A stretch of DNA of 64,000 bases, from assembly GCA_009746045.1 (NCBI GenBank), contig RPFO01001264.1:1-64000 (forward strand), read 5' to 3'. The DNA comes from Mesostigma viride (lineage: Eukaryota > Streptophyta > Mesostigmatophyceae > Mesostigmatales > Mesostigmataceae). Position 1 is the first letter of the stretch; each line of letters begins with the position of its first letter. A program made the translations under genes and the position numbers. Shown one piece after another: positions 1 through 13,300 of the stretch. The notes under the pieces were generated by a model. That model did no database searches. It was not told the origin of the DNA and worked only from the letters and a program-made list of their open reading frames with translations.

Positions 1-371
1 AGGGAGAGGGAGAGGGAGAGGAGAGGGAGAGGAGAGGAGAGGGAGAGGGAGAGGGAGAGGAAGGGAGAGGGAGAGGGAGAGGGAGAGGGAGAGGGAGAGG
101 GAGAGGGAGAGGGAGAGGGAGAGGGAGAGGGAGAGGGAGAGGGAGAGGGAGAGGAGAGGGAGAGGGAGAGGGAGAGGGAGAGGGAGAGGGAGAGGAGAGG
201 AGAGGGAGAGGGAGAGGGAGAGGGAGAGGGAGAGGGAGAGGGAGAGGGAGAGGGAGAGGGAGAGGGAGAGGGAGAGGGAGAGGGAGAGGAGAGGGAGAGG
301 GAGAGGGAGGGCGTAAGCGGAGAGGGAGAGGGAGAGGGAGAGGGAGACGGAGAGGAGAGGGAGAGGGAGAG
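1..371. repeat. GA-rich microsatellite, (GGGAGA)n
   Basis: Nearly pure GGGAGA with occasional GGAGA units. The purine-rich strand is the plus strand. It continues beyond the left edge of the window. A few CGTAAG units appear near 311 and from 375, where it blends into the next array. Open frames here encode only Ser-Leu or Arg-Glu repeats and are not genes. Confidence 0.97.
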
Positions 372-665
372 GGAGGCGTAAGCGTAAGCGTAAGCCTAAG
401 CGTAAACGTAAGCGTAAACCTAAGCGTAAGCATAACCGTAAGCGTAAGCGTAACCGTAGGGAGAGGGAGGGCGTAAGCGTAAGCGTAAGCGTAAGCGTAA
501 GCGTAAGCGTAAGCGTAAGCGTAAGCGTAAGCGTAAGCGTAAGCGTAAGCGTAAGCGTAAGCGTAAGCGTAAGCGTAAGCGTAAGCGTAAGCGTAAGCGT
601 AAGCGTAACCGTAAGCGTAAGCGTAACCGTAAGCGTAACCGTAAGCGTAAGCGTAACCGTAAGAG
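372..665. repeat. CGTAAG hexanucleotide array
   Basis: Tandem CGTAAG/GTAAGC units with scattered variants such as CGTAAC, CATAAC and CCTAAG. The array is embedded between two GA-rich blocks. The unit length recalls telomeric repeats, but it lacks the G-run of known green-plant telomere motifs and lies inside other repeats, so a telomere is not claimed. Confidence 0.95.
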
Positions 666-1395
666 GGATGGAGGGATGGAGGAGGGAGGGAGGAGGATGG
701 AGGAGGGAGGGAGGGAGGGAGGGAAGGAGGGAGGAGGGGAGGGAGGGAGGGAGGGAGGAGGAGGGAGGAGAGGGAGGGAGGGAGGGAGGGAGGGAGGGAG
801 GGGGGAGGGAGGGAGGAGGGAGGGAGGGAGGAGAGGGAGGAGGGAGGAGGAGGGAGAGGAGAGGGAGAGGAGAGGGAGAGGAGAGGGAGGGAGAGGGAGA
901 GGGAGAGGGAGAGGGAGAGGGAGAGGGAGAGGAGAGGGAGAGGGAGAGGAGAGGGAGAGGGAGAGGGAGAGGGAGAGGGAGAGGAGAGGGAGAGGGAGGG
1001 GAAGGGAGAGGGAGAGGGAGAGGGAGAGGGAGAGGGAGAGGGAGAGGGAGAGGGAGAGGAGAGGGAGAGGAGAGGAGAGGAGAGGGAGAGGGAGAGGGAG
1101 AGGGAGAGGAGAGGGAGAGGGAGAGGGAGAGGGAGAGGGAGAGGAGAGGGAGAGGGAGAGGGAGAGGAGAGGGAGAGGGAGAGGGAGAGGAGAGGGAGAG
1201 GGAGAGGGAGAGGAGAGGGAGAGGGAGAGGGAGAGGGAGAGGGAGAGGGAGAGGGAGAGGAGAGGGAGAGGGAGAGGGAGAGGGAGAGGGAGAGGGAGAG
1301 GGAGAGGAGAGGAGAGGGAGAGGGAGAGGGAGAGGGAGAGGGAGAGGGAGAGGGAGAGGGAGAGGGAGAGGGAGAGGGAGAGGGAGAGGGAGGGT
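666..1395. repeat. GGGA / GGGAGA microsatellite block
   Basis: Starts with GGGA and GGAT variants (666-860) and becomes GGGAGA to about 1393. All frames stay open, giving long Arg/Glu/Gly or Ser/Leu/Pro pseudo-proteins that are artefacts of the repeat. Confidence 0.97.
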
Positions 1396-2330
1396 TTAGC
1401 CACATCGTGTTTTGTTCTTGGATTGATGACGCACCGCACGCAACGCTCGTGACCTGCACCCGCAGGCGAAAAAGAACGAACCACAATGATAGCATGGTTG
1501 TGAGTGACAATTGACGACATCACGCTACAAGGAGCATGACGCAAAAGGGATTAAAAATCGGCATGAAAAACCTGGTGAAAAATAAGAGGGAGAGGGGGGG
1601 AGAGGGAGAGGGAGAGAGAGTCGTCGTTCAGGAAGCCGGCATGACGCAAAATGGGATGAATACTCAACATGACAGGTGAAAAAACATGAGAAAAACAACG
1701 TACATAAAATCCCGCAACTCACTCTTGTTGTTGCTGATGCTGCTGTCGTTGTTCTTGTTGTCAGGCCCGTTGTTCTTGATTTCCAAAGAAGAAAGCCGTG
1801 AAGCTGCTCGTACGCAACGACCGTGACCTGCACCCGCAGGCGAAAAAGAACGAACCACAATGATAGTATTGTTGTGAGTGACAATTGACGACATCACGCT
1901 ACAAAGAGCATGACGCAAAAGGGATTTAAAATCGGCATGAAAAACCTGGTGAAAAATAAGAGGGAGAGGGGGGGAGAGGGAGAGGGAGAGAGAGTCGTCG
2001 TTCAGGAAGCCGTCATGACGCAAAATGGGATGAATACTCAACATGCCAGGTGAAAAAAAATTAGGAAAACCACGTACGTAAAATCCCGCAACTCACTCTT
2101 GTTGTTGCTGATGCTGCTGTCGTTGTTGTTGTTGTCAGGCCCGTTGTTCTTGATTTCCAAAGAAGAAAGCCGTGAAGCTGCTCGTACGCATTATGGGGGC
2201 TGCACCCGCAGGCGAAAAAGAACGTGGACCACAGTCGGTCACTGGACGTGCGGTGGCGGGCGTGGTGGGCGCATCCGGCGGTGCGCGCCTGCAAAACACC
2301 GCATCAATTACCTGGGCGGGCAGGGTGCGC
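1396..2330. repeat. 372-bp tandem repeat with internal GA block
   Basis: A unit of about 372 bp repeats here. The stretch starting at 1466 (gaaaaagaacgaaccacaa) recurs at about 1840 and in part at about 2212. The stretch at 1722 (actcttgttgttgctgatg) recurs at 2094. Each unit contains a short GGGAGA block near its middle. The last unit diverges after about 2190 into GC-rich unique sequence. No gene is supported. Confidence 0.85.
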
Positions 2331-3077
2331 ACCTTCCAAAGTCCCTGGTGTGTGTCAGTGCAGCGTCGACATGGCATGCGTGGAGGATATTTGCGTACGT
2401 ACGACGAATCATGTGAAACGACTGGTCCAACCTGAAAAATTTTAAATTTTTTCCGTGTCCAGTAACGGTCCTAGGTTGCACCCGCGGGCCGTTCCGACAG
2501 CTGTACAGAAAAGATCACAAAGATACGCCGCGCAACGACGCCTGTGCCCGGCAAATCATTTGTGAGCCCGGAACTGAACAGTCACTGCAAATGTCGAGTA
2601 TTTATTGCTCCAACCCCACAAAAAAGCGTTCCGGACCTGTTCGAAGCGAAGAGCACTGACAGGGATCGGACCCGAGCCAGATTTGTGTGCGGACCATGAT
2701 GGCTGGCCTCCCTCACTCCGCAACCTCACTCTGGACGCAGGTTCGAATCCTGTCAGTGCTATTCGCTTCGAACAGTTCCGGAACGCTTTTTTTGGGGGGT
2801 GGAGCAATAGTTTTCGACGTTTGTAGTGACTGTTCAGTTCCCGACTCACATTTGCCGGGCACTGGCGTCATTCCGCGGCGTATCTTTCTGATCTATTCTG
2901 TACAGCTGCCGGAACGGCCCGCGGGTGCAACCTAGGACCGTTACTGGACACGGCAAAAATTCAAAATTTTTCAGGTTGGACCAGTCGTTTCAGATGATTC
3001 GTCGTACGTACGCAAATATCCTCCACGCATGCCATGTCGACGCTGCACTGACACACACCAGGGACTTTGGAAGGTGC
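2329..3077. repeat. 749-bp near-perfect palindrome (foldback element)
   Basis: The left arm, starting gcaccttccaaagtccctgg, is repeated as its reverse complement, ending at 3077. Arms of about 350 bp meet near 2703. Both arms contain matching landmarks: gcatgccatgtcgacgctg, the cggtcctaggttgcacccg stretch and the ttccggaacgc / gcgttccggac motifs. The centre holds tRNA-like sequence. No coding potential is convincing. The structure resembles a foldback element or an inverted duplication. No target-site duplication was found. Confidence 0.85.
2740..2750 (+). promoter_or_regulatory. tRNA-like B box inside palindrome
   Basis: GGTTCGAATCC is an exact match to the RNA polymerase III B-box consensus. 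It sits in a 5-bp T-stem-like hairpin, followed by CAGTGCT, which can pair with AGCACTG about 100 bp upstream. A proper D arm and anticodon arm are not seen, so this is a tRNA-derived relic or SINE-like head rather than a tRNA gene. The mirrored left arm holds a decayed version, GGTCCGATCCC on the minus strand. Confidence 0.5.
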
Positions 3078-4008
3078 CGTAAGAATTGTCTTGCGAAATG
3101 AAAGCTTAGCCGTATGCACTGTTCTGAAAAATCTGATTTGTAAAAATGGAGAAAAAAAAAAAAAAGGGAAAAAAAACAAAAAAAAAAGAACCCTGAAAAC
3201 TGACATGCCGCGAAAAGGATTCGACACGGCGACTGCCGGTCTCATCCAGGTATTGGAGTAGGGTGTAGATCCCCACCGGGGTGTAGATCCCCCTGCTATT
3301 CGCTCGAACAGTTCTGGATGTACCATTCTACATGCTATTGTACAATATATAGTGGTAACGGAGAAAAAAAAATGAAGAGACGACAAAAATGCCTTTGCAC
3401 CAATAGGAGTCGACACTGCGTGTTCAGACTCCAAGTACTCGGGCACCCACACCTGCCGGGGGAGTACATTGTAATGCTATTCACTAGAACAGTTCCGGAT
3501 GTAGCGTTAGTGATGATGTTGTACAATATATTCCAATCACGTTTGTCAGAGTGTGCGTTTTTCCGACATGTAGGGCAGGTTGTACAACATTCTGTGCGCC
3601 AACCATGTGTACTACATGTATCGATTAGTATCACTACATGTATATTCCGTCATGATCGCAGGATTAGTAACTACTGGGCTACATGTTAGTGTACCCTTAC
3701 TAGGCTACTATGTAGAACCTTCAGAACCTGATTCTACCTTCCAAAATTCTAATTATGCGCCATGGATCAGTTCTGAAATGTAGAACGAGCCTACGTGGAG
3801 GGCATGACATCAGTCCAGCTGGCACCGCCGCGCACCATGACCGAGGGAACACGCCGTCACGTGCATGTAATGCAATGTTTGGAGACGACGGGCATGCATG
3901 CATGGTTAATTTTTGGCGGCGAATATTTTCCGCGCCAAAAAAATTCCGCGGTACCCTCCGTACCGTGAAAAGTGGGTGCACGGTGCGCGCACCCCTTGCG
4001 GAAGTGGC
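3078..4008. other. No gene seen; small repeated motifs
   Basis: No supported coding region. The stretch holds an A-rich tract (3147-3190), two similar half-palindromes around the motif TTGTACAATATAT (about 3339 and 3519), and a duplicated GGGTGTAGATCCCC near 3261-3294. The GCCAAAAAAATTCCGCGGTA region near 3935-3960 contains short inverted repeats. Origin unknown. Confidence 0.6.
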
Positions 4009-5606
4009 CATGGCGACTGCTTTTAGACGAAACGTGACAAATCTGGCTCGCGGAAAGCAGAAAAAATGCTCGATTCTTGGAGAAAATTAGTTACTGATTC
4101 TAATTTATGGTGGGATAGTTGCGATCTATAATGTCGCGGGCTCTTTTTCTTTACCATCGGCAGGGGGGTCCGGCCTGAATTTCTGTCGGGATGAATAAAG
4201 TATAATGGATGCCTGCAGGTGTGATTGTCGATTGTTGCCAGTTTTGATGGTCCTAATGGAAGCTAGTTTAATGATGTTTCTAAAGCCGTAAAAATTCCCG
4301 CTGCTATCTTTACCTTTCCCGTCATTTTGCGGTAAGATAACATTAGGCCTGCGCCATGCGCGCCCGACCTCTCCATGAAAGGGTGGCCTTTCTTGTGCGC
4401 CTGGGCACGAATAAATGCCCGTTATGGTACGTTCTTGTATTAAACGTCCTAAGATAGCGCTTTCCTGCTTTCTTACCTCGTTGAGCGTAAGCTTTTTGCC
4501 TTCTTTCCGGCCAGATGCAGCCATGAAGTTGCGGGTCCTGGCGCTGCATCGCTGGATTCCTGGATGTTTTTAAGCAAGTTCGTCTGTGACGTGGCTGGCT
4601 TGCTGCAGCGCGTGGCCCACAACCTGTCGGGAAGGTGTAATGCTTTTATTTCCATGCTTCTCTGAAATTTCTTTTGCTTTATAGACAGTTGTGTTCGAGG
4701 AAATTCACGCGGTCTTCCTAAGCAGCGGCATCATTTTCCCCAGACACTGACGAGCTGGCACCTGTCTCCTAAAGAGAGCGGCTCGTGCTTGTTAGAAAGG
4801 AGGCAGTGTGCATTTTGCGGGACACAATGCTTTGGTGGCACATGCGTCAGGTAGGCTGTTCCAATGGTCTCTTCACCTTTCCCACTGAGTAAATGTTAGC
4901 ATTTGTCATGCTAACCAGAGCAGCTAGCCACAGGTTGGCTGGATAAAAAGTCAGCTTATTTTCTCTTTATATACTGCGTGTGTGGTCCTCCACGTGTCCG
5001 GCTTGTTGGGCATTTTGGAAGAGGGTTTATAATGTGTTGTTGGGTGGAACAACTTGGTTGTTGGCACAAAATCACACATTATTAGCCTGAGATAGGCATG
5101 ACATATGCTGCTCAGGCGTGTCGTCCTACCAGCCTTGTTGTTAAGGGTAGACTCACAAGGCTGGCTGTGCCGATGGAGGGGTGGGGCGTGCTAGCCCCCC
5201 CCCACACCCACGCATGCATGCTAGCCCACCCCCACACCCACGCATGCATGCTAGCCCCGGCCCCGGCCCCCCCACACCCACGCATGCATGCCAGCCCACC
5301 CCCACACCCACGCGTGCATGCCAGCCCACCCCTAGCTTGAGCGTGCTTGTAAAGTTTTTGCATGGTTTATTAAAATGAGTGGAATATGTATTTATTGCAT
5401 AATGTTAATTTTATCATGAATGAAAATGGTCAACATTGCCGAAGTGCCCCTAAATTGCTCAATATTGTGTGCTCAAGAATTCAATGAGGATTGTCATCAT
5501 GGAAACCCGCACAAATTCACGATTCCGGGCATGCATGTGAAAGTATCAAGAACAATTTTCAATTAAGAATGGTATCTCATTGTTCCATGAATCAATATGA
5601 CTCCAT
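4009..5606 (-). repeat. Left arm of giant foldback
   Basis: Reverse complement of about 14730-16695 with scattered substitutions and fewer copies of a GCATGCATG minisatellite. Read on the minus strand, 4126-4524 keeps a Lys/Arg-rich frame that is also open in the right arm, but this copy has an in-frame TAA (near 4570) where the right arm reads on. Most differences between the two arm translations change amino acids, which suggests no purifying selection. TATA-like tatataaag is mirrored near 4965-4975. Confidence 0.8.
5190..5335. repeat. Minisatellite, about 30 bp, left arm (about 5 copies)
   Basis: Units of ccacacccacgcatgcatg followed by ctagcccaccc. It is the counterpart of the longer array at 15005-15500 in the right arm. 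The unit contains the alternating palindrome GCATGCATGC. Confidence 0.93.
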
Positions 5607-8600
5607 GTACGTAGACAAGCCATGATGACCCCATGGGAGCCTAAATCCTCATCATTAAATACATAAATGCCACCCATGTACGTAGACGGGCCATGATGAC
5701 ACCAATGGAGCCTGAATCCTCATCATTAATTACATAAATGCCAACCATGTACATACACGGGCAATGATGACACCATGGGAGCCTGAATCCTCATTATTAA
5801 ATACATAAATGCCAACCATGTACGTAGGCCAGCCATGATGACACTATGGGAGCCTGAATCCTCATCATTAATTTCATACATGCCAACAACACGTAGACGG
5901 GCCATAATGACACCACGGGAGCCTGAATCCTCATCATTTATTTTATGAGACATCCATGTACGTAGGCCAGCCATGATGACACCATGGGAGCCTGAATCCT
6001 CATCATTTTTTTTCTGAGACATCCATGTACGTAGGCCAGCCATGATGACACCATGGGAGCCTGAATCCTCATCATTAAATACATACATGCCATCCATGTA
6101 CGTAGACAGGCCATGATGACACCATGGGAGCCTGAATCCTCATCATTAATTACATAAATGCCAACCATGTACGTAGACGGGCCATGATGACACCATGGGA
6201 GCCTGAATCCTCATCATTTTTTTTATGAGACATCCATGTACGTAGGCCAGCCATGATGACACCATGGGAGCCTGAATCCTCGTCATTTTTTTTTCTTTGA
6301 CATCCATGTACGTAGACGGGCCATGATGACACCATGGGAGCCTGAATCCTCATCATTAATTACATACATGCCAACAATGTAGGTAGACAAGCCATGATGA
6401 CACCATGGGAGCCTGAATCCTCATCATTTTTTTAATGAGACATCCATGTACATACGTAGGCCAGCCATGATGACACCATGGGAGCCTGAATCCTCATCAT
6501 TTTTTTTTCTTTGACATCCATGTACGTAGGCCAGCCATGATGACACCATGGGAGCCTGAATCCTCCTCATTAATTACATAAATGCCAACCAGGTACGTAG
6601 ACAAGCCATGATGACCCCATGGGAGCCTAAATCCTCATCATTAAATACATAAATGCCACCCATGTACGTAGACGGGCCATGATGACACCAATGGAGCCTG
6701 AATCCTCATCATTAATTACATAAATGCCAACCATGTACATACACGGGCAATGATGACACCATGGGAGCCTGAATCCTCATCATTAAATACATAAATGCCA
6801 ACCATGTACGTAGGCCAGCCATGATGACACTATGGGAGCCTGAATCCTCATCATTAATTTCATACATGCCAACAACACGTAGACGGGCCATAATGACACC
6901 ACGGGAGCCTGAATCCTCATCATTTATTTTATGAGACATCCATGTACGTAGGCCAGCCATGATGACACCATGGGAGCCTGAATCCTCATCATTTTTTTCT
7001 GAGACATCCATGTACGTAGGCCAGCCATGATGACACCATGGGAGCCTGAATCCTCATCATTAAATACATACATGCCATCCATGTACGTAGACAGGCCATG
7101 ATGACACCATGGGAGCCTGAATCCTCATCATTAATTACATAAATGCCAACCATGTACGTAGACGGGCCATGATGACACCATGGGAGCCTGAATCCTCATC
7201 ATTAATTACATACATGCCAACAATGTAGGTAGACAAGCCATGATGACACCATGGGAGCCTGAATCCTCATCATTTTTTTAATGAGACATCCATGTACATA
7301 CGTAGGCCAGCCATGATGACACCATGGGAGCCTGAATCCTCATCATTTTTTTTTCTTTGACATCCATGTACGTAGGCCAGCCATGATGACACCATGGGAG
7401 CCTGAATCCTCCTCATTAATTACATAAATGCCAACCAGGTACGTAGACAAGCCATGATGACCCCATGGGAGCCTGAATCCTCATCATTAATTACATAAAT
7501 GCCATCCATGTACGTAGACGGGCCATGATGACACCATGGGAGCCTGAATCCTCATCATTAATTACATAAATGCCATCCATGTACGTAGACGGGCCATGAT
7601 GACACCATGGGAGCCTGAATCCTCATCATTAATTACATAAATGCCATTCATGTACGTAGACGGGCCATGATGACACCATGGGAGCCTGAATCCTCATCAT
7701 TAAAAAAGTACATGCCATCCATGTACGTAGGCCAGCCATGATGACACCATGGGAGCCTAAATCCTCCTCATGAATTACATAAATGCCAACCATGTACGTA
7801 GACAAGCCATGATGACACCATGGGAGCCTGAATCCTCATCATTAATTACATAAATGCCATCCATGTACGTACACAGGCGATGATGACACCATGGGAGCCT
7901 GAATCCTCATCATTTACTATTCCTTGACATCCATGTACGTAGACGGGCCATGATGACACCATGGGAGCCTGAATCCTCCTCATTAATTACATAAATGCCA
8001 ACCAGGTACGTAGACAAGCCATGATGACACCATGGGAGCCTGAATCCTCATCATTAATTACATAAATGCCAACCATGTACGTAGACGGGCCATGATGACA
8101 CCATGGGAGCCTGAATCCTCATCATTTTTTTTATGAGACATCCATGTACGTAGGCCAGCCATGATGACACCATGGGAGCCTGAATCCTCGTCATTTTTTT
8201 TCTTTGACATCCATGTACGTAGACGGGCCATGATGACACCATGGGAGCCTGAATCCTCATCATTAATTACATACATGCCAACAATGTAGGTAGACAAGCC
8301 ATGATGACACCATGGGAGCCTGAATCCTCATCATTTTTTTAATGAGACATCCATGTACATACGTAGGCCAGCCATGATGACACCATGGGAGCCTGAATCC
8401 TCATCATTTTTTTTTCTTTGACATCCATGTACGTAGGCCAGCCATGATGACACCATGGGAGCCTGAATCCTCCTCATTAATTACATAAATGCCAACCAGG
8501 TACGTAGACAAGCCATGATGACCCCATGGGAGCCTAAATCCTCATCATTAAATACATAAATGCCACCCATGTACGTAGACGGGCCATGATGACACCAATG

Positions 8601-10328
8601 GAGCCTGAATCCTCATCATTAATTACATAAATGCCAACCATGTACATACACGGGCAATGATGACACCATGGGAGCCTGAATCCTCATCATTAAATACATA
8701 AATGCCAACCATGTACGTAGGCCAGCCATGATGACACTATGGGAGCCTGAATCCTCATCATTAATTTCATACATGCCAACAACACGTAGACGGGCCATAA
8801 TGACACCACGGGAGCCTGAATCCTCATCATTTATTTTATGAGACATCCATGTACGTAGGCCAGCCATGATGACACCATGGGAGCCTGAATCCTCATCATT
8901 TTTTTCTGAGACATCCATGTACGTAGGCCAGCCATGATGACACCATGGGAGCCTGAATCCTCATCATTAAATACATACATGCCATCCATGTACGTAGACA
9001 GGCCATGATGACACCATGGGAGCCTGAATCCTCATCATTAATTACATAAATGCCAACCATGTACGTAGACGGGCCATGATGACACCATGGGAGCCTGAAT
9101 CCTCATCATTAATTACATACATGCCAACAATGTAGGTAGACAAGCCATGATGACACCATGGGAGCCTGAATCCTCATCATTTTTTTAATGAGACATCCAT
9201 GTACATACGTAGGCCAGCCATGATGACACCATGGGAGCCTGAATCCTCATCATTTTTTTTTCTTTGACATCCATGTACGTAGGCCAGCCATGATGACACC
9301 ATGGGAGCCTGAATCCTCCTCATTAATTACATAAATGCCAACCAGGTACGTAGACAAGCCATGATGACCCCATGGGAGCCTGAATCCTCATCATTAATTA
9401 CATAAATGCCATCCATGTACGTAGACGGGCCATGATGACACCATGGGAGCCTGAATCCTCATCATTAATTACATAAATGCCATCCATGTACGTAGACGGG
9501 CCATGATGACACCATGGGAGCCTGAATCCTCATCATTAATTACATAAATGCCATTCATGTACGTAGACGGGCCATGATGACACCATGGGAGCCTGAATCC
9601 TCATCATTAAAAAAGTACATGCCATCCATGTACGTAGGCCAGCCATGATGACACCATGGGAGCCTAAATCCTCCTCATGAATTACATAAATGCCAACCAT
9701 GTACGTAGACAAGCCATGATGACACCATGGGAGCCTGAATCCTCATCATTAATTACATAAATGCCATCCATGTACGTACACAGGCGATGATGACACCATG
9801 GGAGCCTGAATCCTCATCATTTACTATTCCTTGACATCCATGTACGTAGACGGGCCATGATGACACCATGGGAGCCTGAATCCTCCTCATTAATTACATA
9901 AATGCCAACCAGGTACGTAGACAAGCCATGATGACCCCATGGGAGCCTGAATCCTCATCATTAATTACATAAATGCCATCCATGTACGTAGACGGGCCAT
10001 GATGACACCATGGGAGCCTGAATCCTCATCATTAATTACATAAATGCCATTCATGTACGTAGACGGGCCATGATGACACCATGGGAGCCTGAATCCTCAT
10101 CATTAAAAAAGTACATGCCATCCATGTACGTAGGCCAGCCATGATGACACCATGGGAGCCTAAATCCTCCTCATGAATTACATAAATGCCAACCATGTAC
10201 GTAGGCCAGCCATGGAGACACCATGGGAGCCTGAATCCTCCTCATAAATTACATAAATGCCAACCATGTACGTAGACAAGCCATGATGACACCATGGGAG
10301 CCTGAATCCTCATCATTAATTACATGGA
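5607..10328 (-). repeat. 71-bp satellite array, minus orientation
   Basis: About 65 tandem units of roughly 71 bp, each with the core ccatgatgacaccatgggag followed by cctgaatcctcatcatt and a variable spacer (taattacataaatgcc, ttttttatgagacatcc or tactattccttgacatcc), then catgtacgtag. Spacer variants repeat in a fixed order, giving a higher-order period of about 1.9 kb (for example 6588 and 8495, or 7286 and 9190). Frames reading RIQAPMVSSW or DEDSGSHGVIM are repeat translations, not genes. Confidence 0.95.
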
Positions 10329-13300
10329 TGGCATTTATGTATTTAATGATGAGGATTCAGGCTCCCATGGTGTCATCATGGCTTGTCTACCTACATGGTT
10401 GGCATTTATGTAACCTGAATCCTCTCATTAAAAAAATGAAGAGGATTCAGGCTCCATTGGTGTCATCATGGCTGGCCTACGTACATGGATGTCAAGTAAT
10501 AGTAAATGATGAGGATTCAGGCTCCCATGGTGTCATCATGGCTTGTCTACGTACATGGTTGGCATTTATGTAATTAATGAGGAGGATTCAGGCTCCCATG
10601 GTGTCTCCATGGCTGGCCTACGTACATGGATGGCATTTATGTATTTAATGATGAGGATTCAGGCTCCCATGGTGTCATCATGGCCCGTCTACGTACATGG
10701 ATGGCATTTATGTAACCTGAATCCTCTCATTAAGAAAATGAAGAGGATTCAGGCTCCCATGGTGTCTCCATGGCCCGTCTACGTACATGAATGGCAAGTA
10801 TGTAATTAATGATGAGGATTCAGGCTCCCATGGTGTCATCATGGCCCGTCTACGTACATGGATGGCATTTATGTAATTAATGATGAGGATTCAGGCTCCC
10901 ATGGTGTCATCATGGCCCGTCTACGTACATGGATGTCAAGGAATAGTAAATGATGAGGATTCAGGCTCCCATGGTGTCTCCATGGCCCGTCTACGTACAT
11001 GAATGGCAAGTATGTAATTAATGATGAGGATTCAGGCTCCCATGGTGTCATCATGGCCCGTCTACGTACATGGATGGCATTTATGTAATTAATGATGAGG
11101 ATTCAGGCTCCCATGGTGTCATCATGGCCCGTCTACGTACATGGATGTCAAGGAATAGTAAATGATGAGGATTCAGGCTCCCATGGTGTCTCCATGGCCC
11201 GTCTACGTACATGAATGGCAAGTATGTAATTAATGATGAGGATTCAGGCTCCCATGGTGTCATCATGGCCCGTCTACGTACATGGATGTCAAAGAAAAAA
11301 AAATGATGAGGATTCAGGCTCCCATGGTGTCATCATGGCTGGCCTACGTACATGGATGTCTCATAAAAAAAATGATGAGGATTCAGGCTCCCATGGTGTC
11401 ATCATGGCCCGTCTACGTACATGGTTGGCATTTTTGTAATTAATGATGAGGATTCAGGCTCCCATGGTGTCATCATGGCTGGCCTACGTACATGGATGTT
11501 TCATAAAAAAAATGATGAGGATTCAGGCTCCCATGGTGTCATCATGGCCCGTCTACGTACATGGTTGGCATTTATGTAATTAATGAAGAGGATTCAGGCT
11601 CCCATGGTGTCATCATGGCCCGTCTACGTACATGGATGTCAAAGAAAAAAAAATGATGAGGATTCAGGCTCCCATGGTGTCATCATGGCTGGCCTACGTA
11701 CATGGATGTCTCATAAAATAAATGATGAGGATTCAGGCTCCCATGGTGTCATCATGGCTTGTCTACGTACATTGTTGGCATGTATGTAATTAATGATGAG
11801 GATTCAGGCTCCCATGGTGTCATCATGGCCCGTCTACGTACATGGATGTCAAAAAAAAAATGACGAGGATTCAGGCTCCCATGGTGTCATCATGGCCCGT
11901 GTACGTACATGGATGGCATTTATGTAATTAATGATGAGGATTCAGGCTCCCATGGTGTCATCATGGCTTGTCTGCGTACATGAATGGCATTTATGTAATT
12001 AATGAGGAGGATTCAGGCTCCCATGGTGTCTCATGGCTGGCCTACGTACATGGATGTCAAGGTATAGTAAATAATGAGGATTCAGGCTCCCATGGTGTCA
12101 TCATGGCCCGTCTACGTACATGGATGGCATTTATGTAGTTAATGATGAGGATTCAGGCTCCCATGGTGTCATCATGGCCCGTCTACGTACATGGATGTCA
12201 AGGAATAGTAAATGATGAGGATTCAGGCTCCCATGGTGTCATCATGGCCCGTGTACGTACATGGATGGCATGTATGTAATTAATGATGAGGATTCAGGCT
12301 CCCATGGTGTCATCATGTCTGTCTACGTACATGAATGGCATTTATGTAATTAATGATGAGGATTCAGGCTCCCATGGTGTCATCATGGCCCGTGTACGTA
12401 CATGGATGGCATTTTTGTAATAATAATGAGGATTCAGGCTCCCATGGTGTCATCATGGCCCGTCTACGTACATGGATGGCATTTATGTAATTAATGATGA
12501 GGATTCAGGCTCCCATGGTGTCATCATGGCTTGTCTACGTACATGGTTGGCATTTATGTAATTAATGATGAGGATTCAGGCTCCCATGGTGTCATCATGG
12601 CCCGTCTACGTACATGGATGTCAAGGAATAGTAAATGATGAGGATTCAGGCTCCCATGGTGTCTCATGGCCCGTCTACGTACATGAATGGCAAGTATGTA
12701 ATTAATGATGAGGATTCAGGCTCCCATGGTGTCATCATGGCCCGTCTACGTACATGGATGGCATTTATGTAATTAATGATGAGGATTCAGGCTCCCATGG
12801 TGTCATCATGGCCCGTCTACGTACATGGATGTCAAGGAATAGTAAATGATGAGGATTCAGGCTCCCATGGTGTCTCATGGCCCGTCTACGTACATGAATG
12901 GCAAGTATGTAATTAATGATGAGGATTCAGGCTCCCATGGTGTCATCATGGCCCGTCTACGTACATGGATGTCAAAGAAAAAAAATGATGAGGATTCAGG
13001 CTCCCATGGTGTCATCATGGCTGGCCTACGTACATGGATGTCTCATAAAAAAAATGATGAGGATTCAGGCTCCCATGGTGTCATCATGGCCCGTCTACGT
13101 ACATGGTTGGCATTTTTGTAATTAATGATGAGGATTCAGGCTCCCATGGTGTCATCATGGCTGGCCTACGTACATGGATGTTTCATAAAAAAAATGATGA
13201 GGATTCAGGCTCCCATGGTGTCATCATGGCCCGTCTACGTACATGGTTGGCATTTATGTAATTAATGAAGAGGATTCAGGCTCCCATGGTGTCTGACATC

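Noticed and set aside
420..1544. Ser/Leu/Pro and Arg/Glu/Gly-rich frames of up to 374 codons.
   Set aside because: Translations of GGGAGA and CGTAAG repeats on both strands.
2640..2760. A tRNA gene.
   Set aside because: The T arm and acceptor-like pairing are present, but no D arm or anticodon arm of normal size is seen; the pairing is explained by the palindrome.
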